Below the pieces are notes generated by a model, which saw only the letters and a list, made by a program, of their open reading frames with translations, was not told where the DNA came from and did not search any database. Positions 30,248 through 32,934 of a DNA stretch of 32,934 nt are shown here, in pieces (within the stretch, counting starts at the first letter, position 1; each line of letters opens with the position of its first letter). This DNA comes from CAZSAT01 sp964604675 (GTDB lineage Bacteria; Myxococcota_A; UBA796; CAJQPC01), in the NCBI GenBank assembly GCA_964604675.1, contig CAZSAT010000082.1, forward strand, positions 1 through 32,934. Direction: 5' to 3'. Position numbers and translations under genes: made by a program.

Positions 30248-30967
30248 ATGTCCCTGATGCTCGCAGCCCTGGTCGCCACCAACGACGCGCAGGCCTACGG
30301 CATCCTGACGAACTCGTCGGGCTACGAGCTCCACTGGGAGTCGATGCCGCTGGGCTACCGGATCAACCCGGGCAACTCCCAGATGCTGTCCGACCTGGCC
30401 GTCATCACGGCCATCAAGGACGCGATGGGTGCCTGGGAAGACGTCGAGGAAGCGCACATCAGCTTCGTCGACCAGGGCGAGACGGACTCCGCCGTCGCGG
30501 GTCACGACGACGAGAACGTCATCTACTTCGACGCAGGCTGGGACTCCGATCCCGATCTGCTCGCCCTCACCTCGAACTGGGCCTACGCCGACACCGGCGC
30601 GATGGTCGGCTTCGACATCCGCATCAACTCGGCCGACCACCAGTGGACGGTCTCGGGCGAGGCCGGCAAGGCCGACCTGCAGAACATGTTGAGCCACGAG
30701 CTCGGCCACGCCCTCGGCATGGACCACTCCGTGGTCGACGAGACCGCGGCGATGTACGGCAGCTCCTCGAACGGCGAGACCACCAAGCGCACGCTGAAGT
30801 GGGACGACAAGGCCGCCGCCAACTACCTCTACGGCGACGCGATGCTCGCCGAGTCCGCTGCGGCCGCGATGGCGTGCAGCTCCACGGGCTCCTCCTCTGC
30901 CCCCTTCGGCATCGCGCTCTTCGCGATCGCAGGGGTCATCTTCCGCCGCCGGGATCCGATCCAGTAG
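30248..30967 (+). CDS. Matrixin-type metalloprotease with MYXO-CTERM-like tail
   Basis: A 239-residue secreted zinc protease of the M10/M12-like metzincin clan. The zinc site is HELGHALGMDH with His150, Glu151, His154 and His160, and the Met-turn is AAMYGS (Met169). The N-terminus MSLMLAALVATNDAQAYG is a short signal. The C-terminus has a Cys (210) in ACSSTGSSS, an apolar stretch (FGIALFAIAGVIF) and RRR, the pattern of MYXO-CTERM surface-anchoring signals. ATG at 30248 follows GAGGAGAG. The next gene is often seen beside such proteases in myxobacteria, as far as I recall, so they may work together at the cell surface. Confidence 0.88.
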   Translation: MSLMLAALVATNDAQAYGILTNSSGYELHWESMPLGYRINPGNSQMLSDLAVITAIKDAMGAWEDVEEAHISFVDQGETDSAVAGHDDENVIYFDAGWDSDPDLLALTSNWAYADTGAMVGFDIRINSADHQWTVSGEAGKADLQNMLSHELGHALGMDHSVVDETAAMYGSSSNGETTKRTLKWDDKAAANYLYGDAMLAESAAAAMACSSTGSSSAPFGIALFAIAGVIFRRRDPIQ

Positions 30968-31035
30968 TCACACGAATCACTTTGCCCCGGGGTGCCGCTC
31001 GGGGCCGGGACGCTCTCCTGCCTCTCGTCCCGCAG

Positions 31036-31053
31036 CCGGGCCTTCGGGCCCGG
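31036..31053 (+). terminator. UUCG-capped hairpin after the matrixin gene
   Basis: CCGGGCC-TTCG-GGCCCGG: seven GC pairs capped by a C(UUCG)G tetraloop, 69 bases after the protease stop and 34 before the next start. There is no T tract, so it may attenuate transcription or stabilise the mRNA end. Confidence 0.5.
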
Positions 31054-31086
31054 TCGGCACACCCCCTCCACCCTGGACACACGCCG

Positions 31087-31560
31087 ATGACCGCACTCCT
31101 CGCCACCCTCGCACTGACCACGCCGGCCGAAGCGACGACCTACGTCGCGCCGCTGGGACTCGAGTCGCTCGCGGAGCGGTCCGATGTCGCCATCGTCGGC
31201 GAGGTGTTGAACACGTGGACGGAGCGCTGCGGCGCCGGCATCTGTACGGTGGCGAGCGTCCTGGTCGACGAGACCCTCTCAGGCGAGCCGCGCACGCTGG
31301 TCGAGGCCCGCTGGCCCGGCGGCCGCATCGGCGAGCTCGAGATGGTCGTGGCCGGGGCTCCCCGTTTCCACGAAGGCGACCGCACGCTGCTCTTCCTCGA
31401 CACCGACGGCGACGTCGTCGGCATGGCCCAGGGCGCCTTCGCCGTCGACGGCGACACGGTGGTCCGGGACATGCACAACCTGAGCTTCACTCGCGCGGGC
31501 GAGGCGGCCGACACCGCCGAGCGCTTCTCCCTGAGCGAGGTCCGCGCCACCTTCCCCTGA
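31087..31560 (+). CDS. Small exported conserved protein
   Basis: A 157-residue protein with an N-terminal signal (MTALLATLALTTPAEA). The body has the pattern LAERSDVAIVGEVLNTWTE, a Cys pair in RCGAGICTVASVLVDETLSG, then WPGGRIGELEMVVAGAPRFHEGDRTLLFLDTDGD and a closing QGAFAVDGD. I know this layout from small exported proteins of Myxococcota, often near matrixin-like proteases, but no function has been assigned that I can name. The two cysteines may form a disulfide. It could be a protease partner or inhibitor; that is a guess from position only. Confidence 0.75.
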   Translation: MTALLATLALTTPAEATTYVAPLGLESLAERSDVAIVGEVLNTWTERCGAGICTVASVLVDETLSGEPRTLVEARWPGGRIGELEMVVAGAPRFHEGDRTLLFLDTDGDVVGMAQGAFAVDGDTVVRDMHNLSFTRAGEAADTAERFSLSEVRATFP

Positions 31561-31571
31561 TCTCAACGCCT

Positions 31572-31650
31572 AGACGTCTCCGGGTGTGGTCTTTCAACAC
31601 CACTACTCAACCCCCCGGAACAGCCCTCCAGATCGCACTTGGAGACGTCT
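31572..31650 (+). ncRNA. Structured-RNA-like repeat unit 1
   Basis: A 79-base unit closed by the 10-bp inverted repeat AGACGTCTCC / GGAGACGTCT. Inside are a small hairpin (GGTGT / ACACC around GGTCTTTCA) and a 26-base segment at 31605-31630 that recurs exactly in unit 2. The coding strand of the element is not certain. Confidence 0.55.
31605..31630. repeat. 26-bp direct repeat, copy 1
   Basis: Begins ACTCAACCCCCCGG and ends CAGCCCTCCA. It is identical to 31689-31714 and lies 84 bases before it. Confidence 0.95.
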
Positions 31651-31660
31651 TTCCCCTGGT

Positions 31661-31732
31661 CGCTCCCGGTGGTGTCCTCTCAACCACCACTCAACCCCCC
31701 GGAACAGCCCTCCATGGGCATCGCCGGGAGCG
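31661..31732 (+). ncRNA. Structured-RNA-like repeat unit 2
   Basis: A 72-base unit closed by CGCTCCCGG / CCGGGAGCG, a stem of different sequence from unit 1. The inner hairpin is GGTGGT / ACCACC around GTCCTCTCA, again different in its pairs but alike in its loop. The shared 26 bases lie at 31689-31714. Different stems with the same loops indicate selection on RNA (or hairpin DNA) structure. Confidence 0.55.
31689..31714. repeat. 26-bp direct repeat, copy 2
   Basis: Identical to 31605-31630. Confidence 0.95.
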
Positions 31733-31745
31733 TCCCTCCCTTCGC

Positions 31746-31791
31746 CGACCTGCCGAGCACACGACAGCCCTGTCGAGCGCTCGGCAGGTCG
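31746..31791. other. Long nested hairpin
   Basis: A 13-bp perfect stem CGACCTGCCGAGC / GCTCGGCAGGTCG encloses a second 5-bp stem CGACA-GCCC-TGTCG. It directly follows the two repeat units. No T tract follows on either side, so it is not a typical terminator. It may be the third module of one RNA. Confidence 0.6.
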
Positions 31792-31844
31792 CGCCCGTAG
31801 GTGGCCGGAATCCCGTGGGCACAGCCCCTGCACGAGGGCTGGGC

Positions 31845-31991
31845 ATGCTCACCCTGCTCCTTGCCTCGGTCCTGTTGCTGACCGTCCCGCCCACGCCGTC
31901 CACCGATCGCGACGACGAGATCGACGAAGAGATGGCGCTCTTCGGCGACGCCACGCAGCTCACCCTCGTAGACGCGCCAACGAGCCCTTGA
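31845..31991 (+). CDS. Tiny exported ORF, possible fragment of a receptor gene
   Basis: 48 codons: a signal-like start (MLTLLLASVLLLTVPPTP) and an acidic stretch DRDDEIDEEMALFGDATQL. GAGGG lies six bases before the ATG. The signal plus acidic segment resembles the first residues of some TonB-dependent receptors, so it could be the cut-off start of such a gene. The last 32 bases overlap the convergent gene. It stands after the structured repeats and might be their regulated target. Low confidence. Confidence 0.35.
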   Translation: MLTLLLASVLLLTVPPTPSTDRDDEIDEEMALFGDATQLTLVDAPTSP

Positions 31992-32934
31992 TGAGGCGGC
32001 TCTCCACCTGACGCTTCTGGCGCTCCTTGTAGAGGGCATGGGCGTTTTCGCCTGCTTCGTTCGCCTCCGAGGTCTCGCGGTCGACCAGCTGGAACTCCAC
32101 CATGACGAACACGGTGCTTCCGAGGTGGTGGCGTGCGGCCGGCGGTGCCGGGTGTTCGCTGTCCAGCACCCGCACCGGGAAGTCCACGATGAAGTTCACG
32201 GTGCGGTAGGTCGTTCCCGAGAACGGGTTGTTCTCCGCGATCCATTCTGTTGCGCTTCGCCGCAACTTCTGCAGGTCCCCTGCGAGCTGGGCGTAGTGGG
32301 GGGTCTCCCGCAGGACTCGGCGGAAGGGCACCAGGTTGTTGTGGCTCTGATCGGGGATCAGGTAGTTGAACGGGATGAGCGTGCGGTGGAGGTACGCCAT
32401 GGTCGGCAGGATGTCCTCCTGCCGCTCGAGCACCACGCGAAAGCGCAGCTTGTCGAAGATCGTGGCGGCGATGGTCTCCCGCTTGGCCAACAGCTTCGTG
32501 ATGGTCGACGTGCGGGTCTTGCGGGAGCCGTAGAAGGCCCGCAGAGCGAAGCCCTCGGCCCGCATCTCGTCGGCGTGCTCGCGGATCCGCGTGGCGGCCC
32601 GCTCCAACAGTTGCGCTTCGCTGACCCGCGCCTGGAACTTCAGCTCGGCCGCCTCCATGTGGTGGATGACGTGCATGAGCTTGAGCACGGTGCAGTTGAG
32701 CACCTGGCGCCGACGAAACCGCTTTCCCTGGAAGCTGGAGGCGTTGAGGAACACGTCGCGCACGTCGCCGGGGTTGCGCAGATCCTTCGGCATGCGCAGG
32801 TCGAGGTGCTCCTCGATGTAGTTGGCGGCTTCGTTGAACACGAAGCGCAGCCGGCGCTCGCCCTCCAGGGTGTTGGGGTCCACGAACAGCAGGCCCAGGA
32901 ACACGGCAAACGCGAACACGATGATCCACATCCG
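31960..32934 (-). CDS. Conserved TIGR04552/TIGR04562-like protein (5' end beyond window)
   Basis: At least 323 residues, open to the right edge. Recognisable stretches are VLKLMHVIHHMEAAELKFQA, YGSRKTRTSTITKLLAKRET, FDKLRFRVVLERQEDILPTM, LIPFNYLIPDQSHNNLVPFR and VNFIVDFPVRV. These fit a conserved myxobacterial family that I remember as TIGR04552/TIGR04562; its usual N-terminal part is absent, so the true start probably lies past 32934. The ATG at 32931 is only the first one in view. The DKLRFRVV segment faintly recalls RelA/SpoT-type nucleotidyltransferases, without proof. The C-terminus is basic (KERQKRQVESRLIKGSL). Confidence 0.75.
   Translation of the reverse strand, partial: RMWIIVFAFAVFLGLLFVDPNTLEGERRLRFVFNEAANYIEEHLDLRMPKDLRNPGDVRDVFLNASSFQGKRFRRRQVLNCTVLKLMHVIHHMEAAELKFQARVSEAQLLERAATRIREHADEMRAEGFALRAFYGSRKTRTSTITKLLAKRETIAATIFDKLRFRVVLERQEDILPTMAYLHRTLIPFNYLIPDQSHNNLVPFRRVLRETPHYAQLAGDLQKLRRSATEWIAENNPFSGTTYRTVNFIVDFPVRVLDSEHPAPPAARHHLGSTVFVMVEFQLVDRETSEANEAGENAHALYKERQKRQVESRLIKGSLARLRG

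Noticed and set aside
31572..31791. CRISPR array or insertion sequence
   Set aside because: Only two copies, spacers not of equal design, paired closing stems, no cas or transposase genes nearby.

Overview
This is a high-GC window with dense gene packing. It suggests a Myxococcota-like (deltaproteobacterial-type) bacterium. The taxonomic evidence is a matrixin-type protease with a MYXO-CTERM-like tail, two small AgmX/PglI-type TonB-C-like proteins, and a protein that looks like the TIGR04552/TIGR04562 conserved family. The taxon is an inference from gene content; there is no rRNA in the window.

Positions 1-22.1 kb form a steroid (sterol or bile-acid type) catabolic island built on the aerobic 9,10-seco logic known from Actinobacteria and Proteobacteria. 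Leftward operon A (7396 to beyond 1) encodes an SCP2 sterol carrier, a two-domain DUF35 protein, Ltp4-like and Ltp3-like thiolase-fold proteins, a FadD19-like CoA ligase, an SDR, a hotdog thioesterase and an acyl-CoA dehydrogenase. Leftward operon B (10181-7448) encodes an enoyl-CoA hydratase, a second acyl-CoA synthetase and an SRPBCC protein. Rightward operon C (10276-14967) encodes a KshA-like Rieske oxygenase, an aldehyde dehydrogenase and a pair of acyl-CoA dehydrogenases. Leftward operon D (18316-14979) encodes a KstD-like flavoprotein, a second KshA-like oxygenase and a metallo-beta-lactamase-fold protein. Rightward operon E (18398-22078) encodes an amidohydrolase, HsaA, HsaC and HsaD. 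Genes inside the operons mostly overlap by 1-4 bases. The three control regions each carry a pair of near-palindromes sharing the core AACGTGTTC, matching the KstR operator pattern (AAC-nn-GTT) of mycobacteria. The regulator is not in the window. Next to this island, without such boxes, lie a ketosteroid-isomerase-like NTF2 protein and a convincing bacterial homologue of steroid 5-alpha-reductase.

Positions 23.5-26.6 kb hold a polytopic membrane protein, two convergent small exported TonB-C-like proteins, and a domesticated-looking REP-type transposase relative without its HUH motif.

Positions 26.8-28.8 kb look like a decayed heavy-metal RND efflux locus. It has a His/Cys-rich small membrane protein, an intact CzcC-type outer-membrane factor, and a short ORF that joins the start of the adaptor gene to the end of the pump gene.

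Positions 28.9-30.0 kb contain what I consider the most novel signal: two adjacent genes that each contain one in-frame UGA in a redox motif (CxxU, then UxxC). Each UGA is followed at the right distance by a bacterial SECIS-like hairpin. I call them as two tandem selenoproteins, a TRASH/YHS-like cysteine protein and a thioredoxin-like lipoprotein.

The right end has tRNA-Asn with a hairpin terminator, the matrixin, a small exported protein, a tandem pair of structured-RNA-like repeats with covarying stems, a tiny ORF and the partial TIGR0455x/4562-like gene.
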